From contig NZ_CP047204.1 of assembly GCF_030408735.1 (NCBI RefSeq), forward strand, positions 2,232,001-2,296,000: 64,000 nucleotides of DNA. Reading direction: 5' to 3'. Position numbers and translations under genes: made by a program. The DNA comes from Corynebacterium faecale. GTDB taxonomy: Bacteria > Actinomycetota > Actinomycetes > Mycobacteriales > Mycobacteriaceae. Positions 1-8,590 of the stretch are shown piece after piece. Position 1 is the stretch's first letter. The number at the start of each line of letters is the position of its first letter. The notes under the pieces are model-generated. The model had not been told where the DNA came from. It worked only from the letters and a program-made list of their open reading frames with translations, and searched no databases.

Positions 1-803
1 CGGATGGCACCGTAGGCGAAACCCAGGACCAGGCAGTAGACCACCGCGATGGCGGCGGATTCCGTCGGGGTGAACCAACCGAGCAGGATACCGCCGACGA
101 CGATGAAAATCATCAGCAGTGAGGGAACCGCGCGCCAGATGATGAGCAGAGCCTGCGGGAACGTCGGATGATCGGTGGCGCGCTTGTAATTCTCACGGCG
201 TGCCAACAAGGTACCCACGATGGCCACAGCCAGCAGCCACAACAGACCCGGTCCGACACCCGCCATGAACAGCGCGGCAATGGAGGTGGAGGAGACCAGG
301 GAGTACACGATGAAGGTGTTGGACGGCGGGAGGAGCATGCCGGCCGGGGCGGAGGCGACGTTCACCGCGGCAGCGTATGGCCGGGAGTAACCCTCCTCCC
401 TCATGCGTGGGGTCATGACGGTACCCACAGCTGAGGCGGCGGCCACCGCAGCTCCGGACACGGCACCGAACATGCCGTTCGCGGCGATATTGGTGTTAGC
501 CATGGAGGCCGGCATGCGGCCGACGAGGACTTTGGCGGCGTCGATAAGCCTGGTTGCGATGCCACCGGAGTTCATCAGGGATCCTGCCAACACGAAGAAC
601 GGGATGGCCAGCAGGGTAAATGAATTGGTGCCGGTGAACATACGCTGAGTGACAGCCTGCGCGGCGTTCTCGGGACCGAGCACCGCCATCGCGGCGAACA
701 ACGAGGGCAGGCCGATGGCGATGGCGACCGGGACAGAGGCGACGATGAGGACAACGATGCCGATCAGAAGGATCATGGCAGCGACAGCTGCTGGTGACAA
801 CAT
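1..803 (-). CDS. dctM: TRAP transporter large permease DctM (partial)
   Basis: This is the large membrane subunit of a tripartite ATP-independent periplasmic transporter, the channel that uses an ion gradient to import a dicarboxylate-like acid delivered by the binding protein. The visible N-terminal ~267 residues are highly hydrophobic, with several membrane spans and the DctM-type stretch NSFTLLAIPFFVLAG followed by LLPPSNTFIVYS. The start ATG (801-803) shares one base with the dctQ stop codon, and GGAGG lies just upstream, so translation is coupled. The C-terminus is lost beyond the left window edge. The substrate is not visible from sequence; a C4-dicarboxylate is the family default. An 11-mer discussed in the findings lies inside the gene at 539-549. 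Confidence 0.9.
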   Translation of the reverse strand, partial: MLSPAAVAAMILLIGIVVLIVASVPVAIAIGLPSLFAAMAVLGPENAAQAVTQRMFTGTNSFTLLAIPFFVLAGSLMNSGGIATRLIDAAKVLVGRMPASMANTNIAANGMFGAVSGAAVAAASAVGTVMTPRMREEGYSRPYAAAVNVASAPAGMLLPPSNTFIVYSLVSSTSIAALFMAGVGPGLLWLLAVAIVGTLLARRENYKRATDHPTFPQALLIIWRAVPSLLMIFIVVGGILLGWFTPTESAAIAVVYCLVLGFAYGAI

Positions 804-1381
804 CAGGAGTCCCTCCTTTCAGAGGAGATGGCATCGGGGTGCGCGGGATCGTGCCCCTCGAGCTCTTCCATGTGGATGGGTTCCTCGCCCTCATCGATCT
901 CCGGGTAGGCGGGTTCGCGACCGGTGGCAACCGAGATCAGGTCCACCACAGCGAAGATGGCGATGAACACACCCGCGATCGGAATGACCACGTAGACCCA
1001 TCCCAGGGTCAGTGGCAGTGCGGTCATCTGCTGGTTCCACGCGATGGAGGCAGCCAGGTAGCCACCCCAGATCATGGCGAGAACAGCGAAGACCATGATG
1101 ATGACCTGAACGACCATCTGCAGGATGCGCTGCGTGGCCACCGGCAGTTTGCGCGCGAGGAAATCCACGGCGATATGGCCACGTTCGCCGAAGAGGAACG
1201 CAGCACCACTGAAGGCGAGCCAGACGAAGAGGATCTTGGACAGTTCCTCAGACCAGGTGGATGAATCATTGAGCACCTGGCGGGTGAACACCTGCCAGAC
1301 GGTCACACAGACCAGAATGGCGAACAGGATGACACTGACCACACCCAGGAACCTGGTGAGCACAGCTTTCATGGTGATCAT
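803..1381 (-). CDS. dctQ: TRAP transporter small permease DctQ
   Basis: DctQ is the small four-helix membrane subunit that links the binding protein to DctM. The 192-residue product starts with a hydrophobic helix (about residues 8-30) and carries the family-typical pattern in which a Trp-rich Ser-Thr-Trp-Ser-Glu-Glu segment leads into the second helix. Further helices follow near residues 80-100 and 118-145. The C-terminal ~40 residues are acidic and hydrophilic, somewhat longer than in many DctQ proteins. The start ATG overlaps the dctP stop by four bases (ATGA), and the end overlaps the dctM start, so this is the middle gene of a tightly coupled dctPQM operon. Confidence 0.9.
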   Translation of the reverse strand: MITMKAVLTRFLGVVSVILFAILVCVTVWQVFTRQVLNDSSTWSEELSKILFVWLAFSGAAFLFGERGHIAVDFLARKLPVATQRILQMVVQVIIMVFAVLAMIWGGYLAASIAWNQQMTALPLTLGWVYVVIPIAGVFIAIFAVVDLISVATGREPAYPEIDEGEEPIHMEELEGHDPAHPDAISSERRDS

Positions 1382-2421
1382 GATGCATTCTCCCCGGTGT
1401 CAGCGTCACGGACCGCGTCATAGAGACCGCGCTGGAAATCATTGGTGAGGAATTCATCCCGGATCGGAGCCAGGGCCTCAGCGAAGGCCTGCTCATCAAC
1501 CTGCACAAATTCCGCGCCGGATGCCTTGGCACGCTCAATGGCAGCGTCCGTCTCGGAGTTCCAGAGATCGGTGTGCTCATCCATCGCCGCGTCCCATTCC
1601 TGGAGGAACAGTTCACGGTCCGCATCATCCATGGCATCGAGGAGATCATCACGCATCACCATGTAGTCGAGTCCGACGAGGTGTTCGGTGTTGCTGTGGA
1701 AGCGGGCCACCTCGTGATGGTTCTGCGTGACATAACTGACTTCGTTATTCTCCGCGCCATCGAGGACACCGGACTGGATGGCGGTGTAGACCTCGCCGTA
1801 GGACAGCGGGGTGGCCGAGCCGCCCATGAGCTCAATCATGCGGATATGCATGGCGGATTCCTGAACACGGATCTTCTGACCTGCCAGGTCAGCCGGGGTC
1901 ACCACTCCACCATCACTGGTGTAGAGGTTTCGGGTGCCCTGGGTGAACCCTCCGATGACCGAGATATTGTCGGTATCCGCAAGGCTCTGGAACAGCGGTT
2001 CCATGAGATCCTGGTCCCGGATCACATTCATCTGGTGCTCAATGGAACTGAAGGTGGTGGGCATGTTGAGAACCTGGAAGTCCTTGTTCATGTTTTCCAG
2101 CTGAGTTCCGGACACAATGGCCATTTCAATGGCACCGGATTTCACAAACTGGAGAACCTCCTGCTGGGAACCGAGCTGTTCATTCGGGAACACCTCGATC
2201 TTCCAGCGTCCATCCGTCGCTTCCTCAAAACGGTCGGACAGATTCGCGAGAGCAATATAACTGGGGTGGGTTTCCGCCTGGTTCAGAGCCAGTTTGATGT
2301 AGGTGGTCTTCCCTTCATCACCGACAGACTCCAGGTCGAGGCCACCGAGGTCTGCGCAGGCGGTCAGACCAAGACTGGCTGCCGCCAGAAGGCCGACCAC
2401 TGCGGGAGCACGGGTTCGCAT
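1378..2421 (-). CDS. dctP: TRAP transporter solute-binding lipoprotein DctP
   Basis: This is the extracytoplasmic solute receptor of the TRAP system. The start at 2421 is chosen because it places a GGAG ribosome site about 10 bases upstream and gives a clean lipoprotein signal peptide, positively charged MRTR, a hydrophobic run, then L-T-A-C with the lipidated Cys near residue 22. The mature part carries the DctP-family features: an N-terminal beta strand followed by the Asp/Glu-Arg-Phe-Glu helix, EVFPNEQLGSQQE, and the central segment ending in KIRVQES with the conserved Arg that holds the ligand carboxylate. A farther upstream in-frame start would add 28 residues and destroy the signal peptide. 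The protein is 347 residues, normal for the family. First gene of dctPQM. Confidence 0.92.
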   Translation of the reverse strand: MRTRAPAVVGLLAAASLGLTACADLGGLDLESVGDEGKTTYIKLALNQAETHPSYIALANLSDRFEEATDGRWKIEVFPNEQLGSQQEVLQFVKSGAIEMAIVSGTQLENMNKDFQVLNMPTTFSSIEHQMNVIRDQDLMEPLFQSLADTDNISVIGGFTQGTRNLYTSDGGVVTPADLAGQKIRVQESAMHIRMIELMGGSATPLSYGEVYTAIQSGVLDGAENNEVSYVTQNHHEVARFHSNTEHLVGLDYMVMRDDLLDAMDDADRELFLQEWDAAMDEHTDLWNSETDAAIERAKASGAEFVQVDEQAFAEALAPIRDEFLTNDFQRGLYDAVRDADTGENAS

Positions 2422-2793
2422 GGGGCTTATTCTCCAAATCTTTTCAGATGACACTGCAGGTGGCCCGGAGATGCACAACCTTGATCCCCAAACACGCCAC
2501 AGCATCTATCCACGTGTTCCAATGGCCTTACCGGATCGATTCCGAGCGAAAAAGGATGGATTTGGAATGACCATTGATTGTGGGCAGATTAACAGAGGGT
2601 GAATTGAAGTAACACTCTTCACGCTACGCACATGAGCTGACCTTGCATAACGATGATGCTTTTACCCCAATTTAGGGTTAGATACGATCATTTAGAACGT
2701 CCGTACTGACCGATCGTTGCCATAACAATTAAATTCAGTCAGTTCCCCCCGGATGGAGACGCCCGGGAACCCCTCCCCCAGCGCCCCCACCAC
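2422..2793. other. Intergenic region upstream of dctP
   Basis: This AT-richer gap separates dctP from the lepA terminator. It must hold the dctPQM promoter, because lepA is terminated before it. The stretch 2640-2760 is clearly AT-rich for this genome and contains CGATC-like half sites (near 2686 and 2711), but I cannot place -35 and -10 elements or an operator with confidence. No credible gene is present. Confidence 0.4.
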
Positions 2794-2857
2794 AACAAAA
2801 GAGCTCCCCGACGAACCCTGTGCGTCAAGCACAGGCGTCGAAAAGCTCTTTGTTTTT
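2794..2857 (-). terminator. lepA intrinsic terminator
   Basis: A long inverted repeat starts at the lepA stop codon. The core pairs CCTGTGC (2817-2823) with GCACAGG (2829-2835) around a five-base loop, and CGACG/CGTCG and an outer AAAAGAGCT/AGCTCTTT arm extend it. Read on the minus strand the hairpin ends in a TTTTGTTG run, so it should stop lepA transcripts before dctP. Confidence 0.8.
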
Positions 2858-4703
2858 AGCCCTCGTCCGTGGACAGCGCTGCAACGAACGCCTCCTGCGG
2901 AACCTCCACCGAACCGATGTTCTTCATGCGCTTCTTACCGGCCTTCTGCTTCTCCAGCAGTTTGCGCTTACGGGAGATGTCACCGCCGTAACACTTGGCC
3001 AGAACGTCCTTGCGCAGTGCGCGGATATTCTCACGGGCGATGATCTTGGAACCGATCGCGGCCTGGATCGGCACCTCGAACTGCTGACGCGGGATGAGTT
3101 CCTTCAGCTTCACGGTCATCTTATTGCCGTACCAGTGGGCGTTGTCGCGGTGGACAATCGCAGAGAATGCATCCACGGGCTCACCCTGCAGGAGGATATC
3201 CACCTTGACCAGGTCAGCGGTCTGCTCACCGGCCTCCTCATAGTTGAGTGAGGCATAACCCTTGGTGCGGGACTTCAACATGTCGAAGAAATCGAAGATG
3301 ATCTCACCGAGCGGCATGGTGTAGCGCAACTCCACGCGGTCCTCGGACAGGTAGTCCATGCCACCCATCTGACCACGTTTGGTCTGACACAATTCCATCG
3401 TGGGGCCCACAAACTCAGCGGGCACGATGATGGTGACCTTCACGATCGGCTCATAGACCTCGGTGAGCTTGCCACCCGGCCAGTCAGCGGGGTTATGAAC
3501 AAAGTGTTCCTGGCCGGCCTCATCGACAACCCGGTAATTCACCGACGGTGCCGTGGAGATCAGATCAAGATCAAACTCGCGCTCAAGGCGGTCGCGGGTG
3601 ATCTCCATGTGCAACAGCCCAAGGAAACCACAACGGAAACCAAAGCCCAGGGCCACAGAGGTCTCAGGCTCATAGGTCAGCGATGCATCATTGAGCTGGA
3701 GCTTCTCCAGCGCATCACGCAGGACGGGGAAATCCGCCTGGGACATCGGGAACAGACCGGAATACACCATCGGGGTGGGTTCCTTATACCCCTGCAGCGG
3801 CTCAACAGCACCTTTATTCGCCCAGGTGACGGTATCGCCGACCTTGGACTGACGGACATCCTTCACGCCGGTGATCAAATAACCGACCTCACCGGGGCCC
3901 AACCCCTCACACTTCTTCGGAGTGGGGCTGACAATGCCGATCTCTAAGAGTTCATAGGTGGTGCCGGTCGACATCATCTGGACCTTCTGGCGCGGGGTCA
4001 GCTTGCCATCCATCACACGGATATAGGTGACCACGCCGCGGTAGGTGTCGTAGACGGAGTCAAAGATCATGGCACGGGCCGGGGCATCCTCGGACACACC
4101 ACGGGATGGTGCAGGGATGAGCTCAACCACCTTGTCCAGCAGCTCAGGAACACCCACGCCGGTCTTGCCGGAGACCCGCAGCACATCCTCGGGTTCACAA
4201 CCGACGATGTTGGCGATCTCCAGGGCAAACTTATCCGGATCCGCCGCCGGGAGGTCGATCTTATTGAGCACGGGGATGATCGCAAGATCATTCTCCATGG
4301 CCAGATACAGGTTGGCCAGCGTCTGGGCCTCAATGCCCTGAGCGGCATCAACCAGCAGGATCGCACCCTCACAGGCCTCAAGAGCGCGGGAAACCTCATA
4401 GGTGAAGTCGACGTGACCTGGAGTGTCAATCATCTGCATGACGATCTCCTGGCCTTCATACTCGCCCGTGCGGGGCACCCAGGGAAGGCGGACGTTCTGA
4501 GCCTTGATGGTGATACCGCGCTCACGCTCGATATCCATGTTGTCCAGGTACTGCGCACGCATGTCACGAGCATCCACAACATTCGAGAGCTGGAGGATGC
4601 GGTCGGCTAGCGTCGACTTTCCGTGGTCAATGTGGGCGATGATGCAGAAGTTACGGATCATAGATGGATCCGTAAAAGTCTTTTCTGCAAATTTCTCTGC
4701 CAT
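2856..4703 (-). CDS. lepA: Elongation factor 4 (LepA), back-translocating GTPase
   Basis: LepA/EF4 is a ribosome-binding GTPase that acts on stalled or mis-translocated ribosomes and in 30S assembly. All GTPase motifs are visible: AHIDHGKS (P-loop), GITIKA (switch I Thr), [12 protein letters not shown] and the SGK box. EF-G-like domains II, III and V follow, and the LepA-specific C-terminal domain ends with the [17 protein letters not shown] segment. The ATG at 4703 gives 615 residues, the usual length; a TTG 21 bases upstream is also open but less likely. A purine-rich GAAGGGA lies about 12 bases upstream. Transcription is divergent from the PemK-like gene at 5018 and ends in the hairpin at 2794-2857. 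Confidence 0.97.
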   Translation of the reverse strand: MAEKFAEKTFTDPSMIRNFCIIAHIDHGKSTLADRILQLSNVVDARDMRAQYLDNMDIERERGITIKAQNVRLPWVPRTGEYEGQEIVMQMIDTPGHVDFTYEVSRALEACEGAILLVDAAQGIEAQTLANLYLAMENDLAIIPVLNKIDLPAADPDKFALEIANIVGCEPEDVLRVSGKTGVGVPELLDKVVELIPAPSRGVSEDAPARAMIFDSVYDTYRGVVTYIRVMDGKLTPRQKVQMMSTGTTYELLEIGIVSPTPKKCEGLGPGEVGYLITGVKDVRQSKVGDTVTWANKGAVEPLQGYKEPTPMVYSGLFPMSQADFPVLRDALEKLQLNDASLTYEPETSVALGFGFRCGFLGLLHMEITRDRLEREFDLDLISTAPSVNYRVVDEAGQEHFVHNPADWPGGKLTEVYEPIVKVTIIVPAEFVGPTMELCQTKRGQMGGMDYLSEDRVELRYTMPLGEIIFDFFDMLKSRTKGYASLNYEEAGEQTADLVKVDILLQGEPVDAFSAIVHRDNAHWYGNKMTVKLKELIPRQQFEVPIQAAIGSKIIARENIRALRKDVLAKCYGGDISRKRKLLEKQKAGKKRMKNIGSVEVPQEAFVAALSTDEG

Positions 4704-5017
4704 ATGCGTCAGGGGTCCCTTCAATTAAATAACGACCCATACTCTACCTGAGCGGTGGCCTCCTGTTAAACAGTGTCTGAACAACTTCAGAATACGCTTT
4801 TTGCTGGGACAACTGCTGGGGCGCCTGGTGGGGCAACAGGGAGCCCAGGCAAATCCGGATGGCCCGCCTCCGACCCCACACCACCTACCCCCATGTGATG
4901 TAACACATACAAACGTCTTGCGATAAACAACACAAGATCCCACAATGGGTTTGGGAGGATTAACGGATCGTTCCGCACGCCACACCCCTCGTGCATAAGC
5001 AGGAAAACAGGTGAGAT
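4704..5017. other. Divergent intergenic region, lepA / PemK-like gene
   Basis: This gap carries the start regions of two divergent genes. It contains an imperfect palindrome, ATGTGATGTAACACAT, at 4893-4908 (ATGTG/CACAT arms) that resembles a CRP-family half-site pair, but the spacing is two bases shorter than the GlxR consensus, so I do not call a GlxR site. No gene is visible. Confidence 0.35.
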
Positions 5018-5647
5018 ATGAGCTCCACGCTCGCACGCTACTCCCGTGGTTCCACGGGAGACCGTCACCCCAAAGGGAGTCCCGGCCTGTTTAGACGCGC
5101 GTTCCGATTCCTCACCCAGCCCCAGAAAACCAAGGTCGATGAGAGCCTCGCCGTCATCCGTGACGGGTTGGGCATCGATGAGACCGATGCCACCTCCGAC
5201 GACGGTGATCACACCCGTTCCAGTGGGCCCCAGATGTTCCACGCCCCGACTGAGATCAACGTGGTTCCGACCGAATCTATGGCACGCCCCATCTTCTATG
5301 CCCCCGATATGGACGGCCAGGCTGACCCGGGAGAAGTTGTCTGGATCTGGGCCCCGACCGATGGTGTGGGCAACCCACCCCGTGAACGCGCGATGGTGGT
5401 GGTGGGCAGAACAAGATCCACCATTCTCGGCCTGCTGATCTCCTGCAATCCTGAACATCGCGGAGATGATTCCTGGATTGATATCGGTGCCGGCGGATGG
5501 GACGAACGCGGCCGCCAGAGCTGGGTCCGCGTCGACCGCATCCTCGAGGTATCCGAGCTGGGTACCCGCCGACAGGGCACCGTGATCCCCCGTGGCCGTT
5601 TTGAGCGCCTGGCCAACCGCCTGCGTAATGAATTCAGCTGGGCTTAG
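5018..5647 (+). CDS. PemK/MazF-like domain protein, orphan
   Basis: The protein has 209 residues. About 90 hydrophilic N-terminal residues precede a domain that resembles the PemK/MazF (CcdB-fold) ribonuclease toxins: a GEVVWIWAP strand at about residue 108, an ERAMVVVGR strand, the ILGLLISCNP strand, and a final WVRVDRILEV segment followed by a basic helix. Genuine MazF toxins are about 110 residues and paired with a small antitoxin gene immediately upstream; no such gene is present, since the upstream neighbour is lepA on the other strand. I infer a chromosomal MazF-fold protein of unknown role rather than a standard toxin-antitoxin module. The start ATG follows GGTGAGAT; the next gene is rpsT. 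Confidence 0.7.
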   Translation: MSSTLARYSRGSTGDRHPKGSPGLFRRAFRFLTQPQKTKVDESLAVIRDGLGIDETDATSDDGDHTRSSGPQMFHAPTEINVVPTESMARPIFYAPDMDGQADPGEVVWIWAPTDGVGNPPRERAMVVVGRTRSTILGLLISCNPEHRGDDSWIDIGAGGWDERGRQSWVRVDRILEVSELGTRRQGTVIPRGRFERLANRLRNEFSWA

Positions 5648-5994
5648 CGTTCTTTCAGCCCAGGTGCTTCTCCAGTCCAGGCACTTCCGCGCCAGCTCAC
5701 CCATGCAGATGACCCGCATACAGATGCCCAGCTTGAAGATCCCCTGCTGGCTTCGCGCCGGTTTCCTGCAAACCCCATCCCGCAGGTTGCGGTTTTTGTA
5801 CGTCAGTGGTGCAGGGTGATAACCTTGTAGGCTGTTGTCCATTTCCGGAAACAGTAGGACGCGCATGCGGGCAGGACCTTGGGTTCGCAGCACGTCATAC
5901 CGAAGCTTTACCTGGGAGTTCCCATGTGATGCGGGGAGATGTCCGGGACTGGGTTTGTACACAACTTTAACTAGAAAGTTCAAGAGGTAGTCCG
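5648..5994 (+). promoter_or_regulatory. rpsT upstream region and probable leader
   Basis: About 350 bases precede rpsT. The PemK-like gene ends without an obvious terminator. A promoter is plausible around 5785-5835, where an AT-rich TTTTTGTACG segment is followed by GATAAC and TAGGCT hexamers. This would give an untranslated leader of about 150 bases, which is common for S20, whose synthesis is autoregulated in other bacteria. I cannot define a leader structure. No gene is visible. Confidence 0.4.
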
Positions 5995-6258
5995 ATGGCA
6001 AACATCAAGTCTCAGATCAAGCGTAACAAGACCAACGAGAAGGCACGTCTGCGTAACCAGACCGTCCGCTCCTCCGTCCGCACCGAACTGCGCAAGTTCC
6101 AGGCTGCAATCGAAGGTGGCGACAAGGCTGCAGCTGAGGCTCAGCTGCGCGTTGCTTCCCGTGCACTGGACAAGGCTGTCACCAAGGGTGTCTTCCACCG
6201 CAACAACGCGGCGAACAAGAAGTCTTCCCTGGCACGTGCTTTCAACAAGCTCGGCTAA
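5995..6258 (+). CDS. rpsT: 30S ribosomal protein S20
   Basis: S20 is a primary 16S rRNA-binding protein needed early in 30S assembly. The product of 87 residues starts [12 protein letters not shown], the standard S20 beginning, and is a Lys/Arg/Ala-rich helical bundle with the conserved [14 protein letters not shown] segment near the C-terminus. A ribosome site (AGAGGTAG) lies just before the ATG. The gene is monocistronic: it is followed after 20 bases by a strong terminator. In many actinobacteria rpsT lies next to holA and lepA, as here. Confidence 0.97.
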   Translation: MANIKSQIKRNKTNEKARLRNQTVRSSVRTELRKFQAAIEGGDKAAAEAQLRVASRALDKAVTKGVFHRNNAANKKSSLARAFNKLG

Positions 6259-6278
6259 TTTCAGCACCAACGTAGAAA

Positions 6279-6312
6279 CTCCGAACCGGTGATCAACTGG
6301 TTCGGAGTTTTT
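6279..6312 (+). terminator. rpsT intrinsic terminator
   Basis: A perfect nine-base stem, CTCCGAACC (6279-6287) with GGTTCGGAG (6299-6307), encloses an 11-base loop and is followed by five T residues (6308-6312). This is a classical Rho-independent terminator for rpsT. Confidence 0.9.
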
Positions 6313-6415
6313 CGTGTCCCTCCGCCTTGGGAACCCGAGAGCTCAACGGCCCCACGGTCCATAAAACCACCTGCCGCGCGGGGTGGGTTTCCCGGTCTGG
6401 CCGCGGTGCTGCTGG

Positions 6416-7090
6416 CTAACCGAACATCAGCTGGGTAGAACCCTCGAAGAGCAAGGTGACGCCCACGGCTACGAACACCACGGCGGCCACCAGGTCAAAG
6501 ATAGGTCCTGCCCGGAGCACGGCGGTACGGATCCTCTCGGTGGAGACGATCACGCACAACACACTGAACACCACCCAGGTCTGGATCAGGATGGCAAAGA
6601 TGATGATCAGCGCCACCGTGAGGGAGGGGTTCGCAGGCATGAGCGGTGCGAGGATGGCCGCGAAATACATGACCACCTTGGGGTTGGACAGGTTGGTGGC
6701 CAGCCCCTGACGGTAGGCCTGCGCCGGGGTCCCCAGGGTGGCGCCCACGTCCGGGATGGGCCGGGCCTGGTTGCTGAACTGGAATGCCCGGGCATCAAGG
6801 AGTTCCCTGATGGCCCCGCGCCCCATCTTGTATCCCATCCACGTGAGATAACCTCCGCCCAGCAGCTGAATCACACTGAGGATGGAGGGGTAGGTGGTGA
6901 GCAGGGTCGCCGCACCCACCACGGTCAGGGTCACCCAGACGGTGAGTCCGGTGACGATTCCGCTGACACCCATGATCGCGTGGATCCGCGAACGGGTGGC
7001 CAGTCGGAGAAGAAAGAATGTATCTGGCCCCGGGGAGAGACTGCCCACGATGTTGAGCAGGATCAGGGTTCCAAGTGCAGCCCAATCCAC
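6416..7090 (-). CDS. LysE/RhtB-family amino acid exporter
   Basis: This 224-residue, six-helix protein belongs to the LysE/RhtB superfamily of amino acid and homoserine/threonine exporters. The diagnostic N-terminal signature GSLSPGPDTFFLL is at about residues 16-28 and the second motif NLSNPKVVMYFAA is near residue 133. The start is a GTG at 7088-7090, four bases after the stop of the ankyrin gene, so it is probably translated with that gene; no good Shine-Dalgarno is visible. The substrate cannot be read from sequence; RhtB-type proteins export threonine, homoserine or related amino acids. It lies convergent with rpsT. Confidence 0.85.
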   Translation of the reverse strand: MDWAALGTLILLNIVGSLSPGPDTFFLLRLATRSRIHAIMGVSGIVTGLTVWVTLTVVGAATLLTTYPSILSVIQLLGGGYLTWMGYKMGRGAIRELLDARAFQFSNQARPIPDVGATLGTPAQAYRQGLATNLSNPKVVMYFAAILAPLMPANPSLTVALIIIFAILIQTWVVFSVLCVIVSTERIRTAVLRAGPIFDLVAAVVFVAVGVTLLFEGSTQLMFG

Positions 7091-7094
7091 CGGA

Positions 7095-7496
7095 TTATGC
7101 TTCGAAGCGGGTCAGGAGATCCTCACGCCCGAACATGCGGGCTGTATCCACCGCATTGGGTGTTCCGCAGGCAGGGTCCGCCCCTGCGTCCAGAAGGCGG
7201 TCAATGACTTCGTCTTCTTTCTTGAAGATCGCACCAGCCAGCGGGGACTGGTTGCGGTTGTTCACCTTGTTCACATCCGCCCCGTGCTTGATCAGCACGT
7301 CCAGGATATCCAAGTTGCCACCGTAGGCGGCGATCATGAGCAGGGAATTACCATCCTGGTTGCTCAGGTTGGCGTCAAGTCCGTTCTGCAGGTAGAGATC
7401 CAGCGCCTGTGTGGCCTCCTCGCCTCCTGAACGGGCATAGCCGAACAGCCGTGTGACCAGCTCCTGTACATCATCTGGCAGTTGTGAATCCGTCAT
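7095..7496 (-). CDS. Ankyrin-repeat protein
   Basis: The protein is 133 residues long and consists mainly of ankyrin repeats: DGNSLLMIAAYGG, a KHGADVN turn, NQSPLAGAIFKK and a final LLDAGADP turn mark about three repeats between residues 38 and 120. Such small bacterial ankyrin proteins mediate protein contacts; the partner is unknown here. The ATG at 7496 follows a TAGGA ribosome site at about 10 bases. A longer open frame upstream to 7649 runs into the holA end and has no start support. It is followed at four bases by the LysE-type exporter. Confidence 0.82.
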   Translation of the reverse strand: MTDSQLPDDVQELVTRLFGYARSGGEEATQALDLYLQNGLDANLSNQDGNSLLMIAAYGGNLDILDVLIKHGADVNKVNNRNQSPLAGAIFKKEDEVIDRLLDAGADPACGTPNAVDTARMFGREDLLTRFEA

Positions 7497-7587
7497 GGAA
7501 GGACATCCTACCCGGCGTCTCCTGGCGAGCTGGGTTGTGCGTCGGCAAGCGCCTGTGTGCACGCCCAGCGCAAGCCGGCGGGCGCAC

Positions 7588-8574
7588 CTACTTGCGCGCC
7601 AGCTCCGCCACCCGTCGCACCGCGGATTCGATGGCGAACTCCGGGTCACCGCCCCGGCCCTTCACCGCGGCGTCCAGCTCCGCCATGAGGATCACCGCGT
7701 CACTGACCGCGTCACCGGACCAGGTGCGGGCCTGCTTGGCCACCTTCTCCACCACGAACGGCGGCAACCCCAGCACCCCGGCCAGGCGACCGGAGTCGAT
7801 GCGGCCGCGCGTGGAATACAGCCGGGCGATCTGCCCCACCTTCATGCTCAACGCCGCCGCCAGTGCAACGGGACTCGCACCGAGCTGCAACGCCCGGCGG
7901 GTGCTGGCCACCGCCTTGGACACCTGCCCGGCACACGCGAGATCAGCAACATCAAAACCGGAAACCTCCGCAACACCCACATAATAGGCACGGACCTTCT
8001 CCACGGTCACGGCACCGTTGGTGTCGGATACCAGCTGGCCGACGGCTGAGGCGAGCTCCCGCAGATCAGATCCGACTCCCTCCAGGACCGCGTGCACCAC
8101 ATCCGGTGTGACCTTGACACCATGACCGCGGAACTCCTGCATCACCCAACCGGGCAGCTCACGGTCTTTCAGTTTGGTGGCCTCATGCACCACGGAGATC
8201 TTCTTGAACTTGGCCACCATCTGCTTGGTGCGACCACCTCCCGAGTGGACGATGATCATGTAGATTCCCGGCGCGGGATCCACAGCCGCCTTGAGCACGA
8301 GGTTGGCCGGTTCCTGCCCCGCCTGATCCATGTGGGTGAGCACCACCACGCGATCCTCTGCGAACAGAGACGGCGACAGCAGATCGATCAGTTCATATTC
8401 CGATACCTCACCGGCGCGCATCACGGTGACGGGCAGATCCTCCCCCTCCGGCAGCGACGCCTTGATCTGATTGACGATGCCCTGGCGTGCACGTTCCGCC
8501 AGGAATTCATCATCCCCAACGATGAGATGAATCATGGGTACAGGTGGGGTCAGGGCATTAGTCACGGGATCCAT
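7588..8574 (-). CDS. holA: DNA polymerase III delta subunit
   Basis: HolA is the delta subunit of the clamp-loader complex; it opens the sliding clamp for loading on primed DNA. The 328-residue protein starts its core with IHLIVGDDEFLAERA and shows the delta-typical middle segment with LKDRELPGWV and DLRELASAVGQLV, then the C-terminal helical domain with ASPVALAAALSMKVGQIARL. Active delta subunits have no Walker motifs, and none is present. The ATG at 8574 gives a short Pro-rich lead before the core. It follows comEC after 16 bases, an arrangement (comEA-comEC-holA) also found in mycobacteria. Confidence 0.93.
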   Translation of the reverse strand: MDPVTNALTPPVPMIHLIVGDDEFLAERARQGIVNQIKASLPEGEDLPVTVMRAGEVSEYELIDLLSPSLFAEDRVVVLTHMDQAGQEPANLVLKAAVDPAPGIYMIIVHSGGGRTKQMVAKFKKISVVHEATKLKDRELPGWVMQEFRGHGVKVTPDVVHAVLEGVGSDLRELASAVGQLVSDTNGAVTVEKVRAYYVGVAEVSGFDVADLACAGQVSKAVASTRRALQLGASPVALAAALSMKVGQIARLYSTRGRIDSGRLAGVLGLPPFVVEKVAKQARTWSGDAVSDAVILMAELDAAVKGRGGDPEFAIESAVRRVAELARK

Positions 8575-8590
8575 CGTGCCACATCAGCGA

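Noticed and set aside
4893..4908. ATGTGATGTAACACAT as a GlxR site in the lepA upstream region
   Set aside because: The spacing between the half sites is two bases too short and the arms are incomplete.
4787..6001. A 404-codon open frame on the minus strand opposite the PemK-like gene and rpsT upstream region
   Set aside because: It runs antisense to a better supported gene and across the rpsT start; composition and protein pattern match a GC-driven shadow frame.
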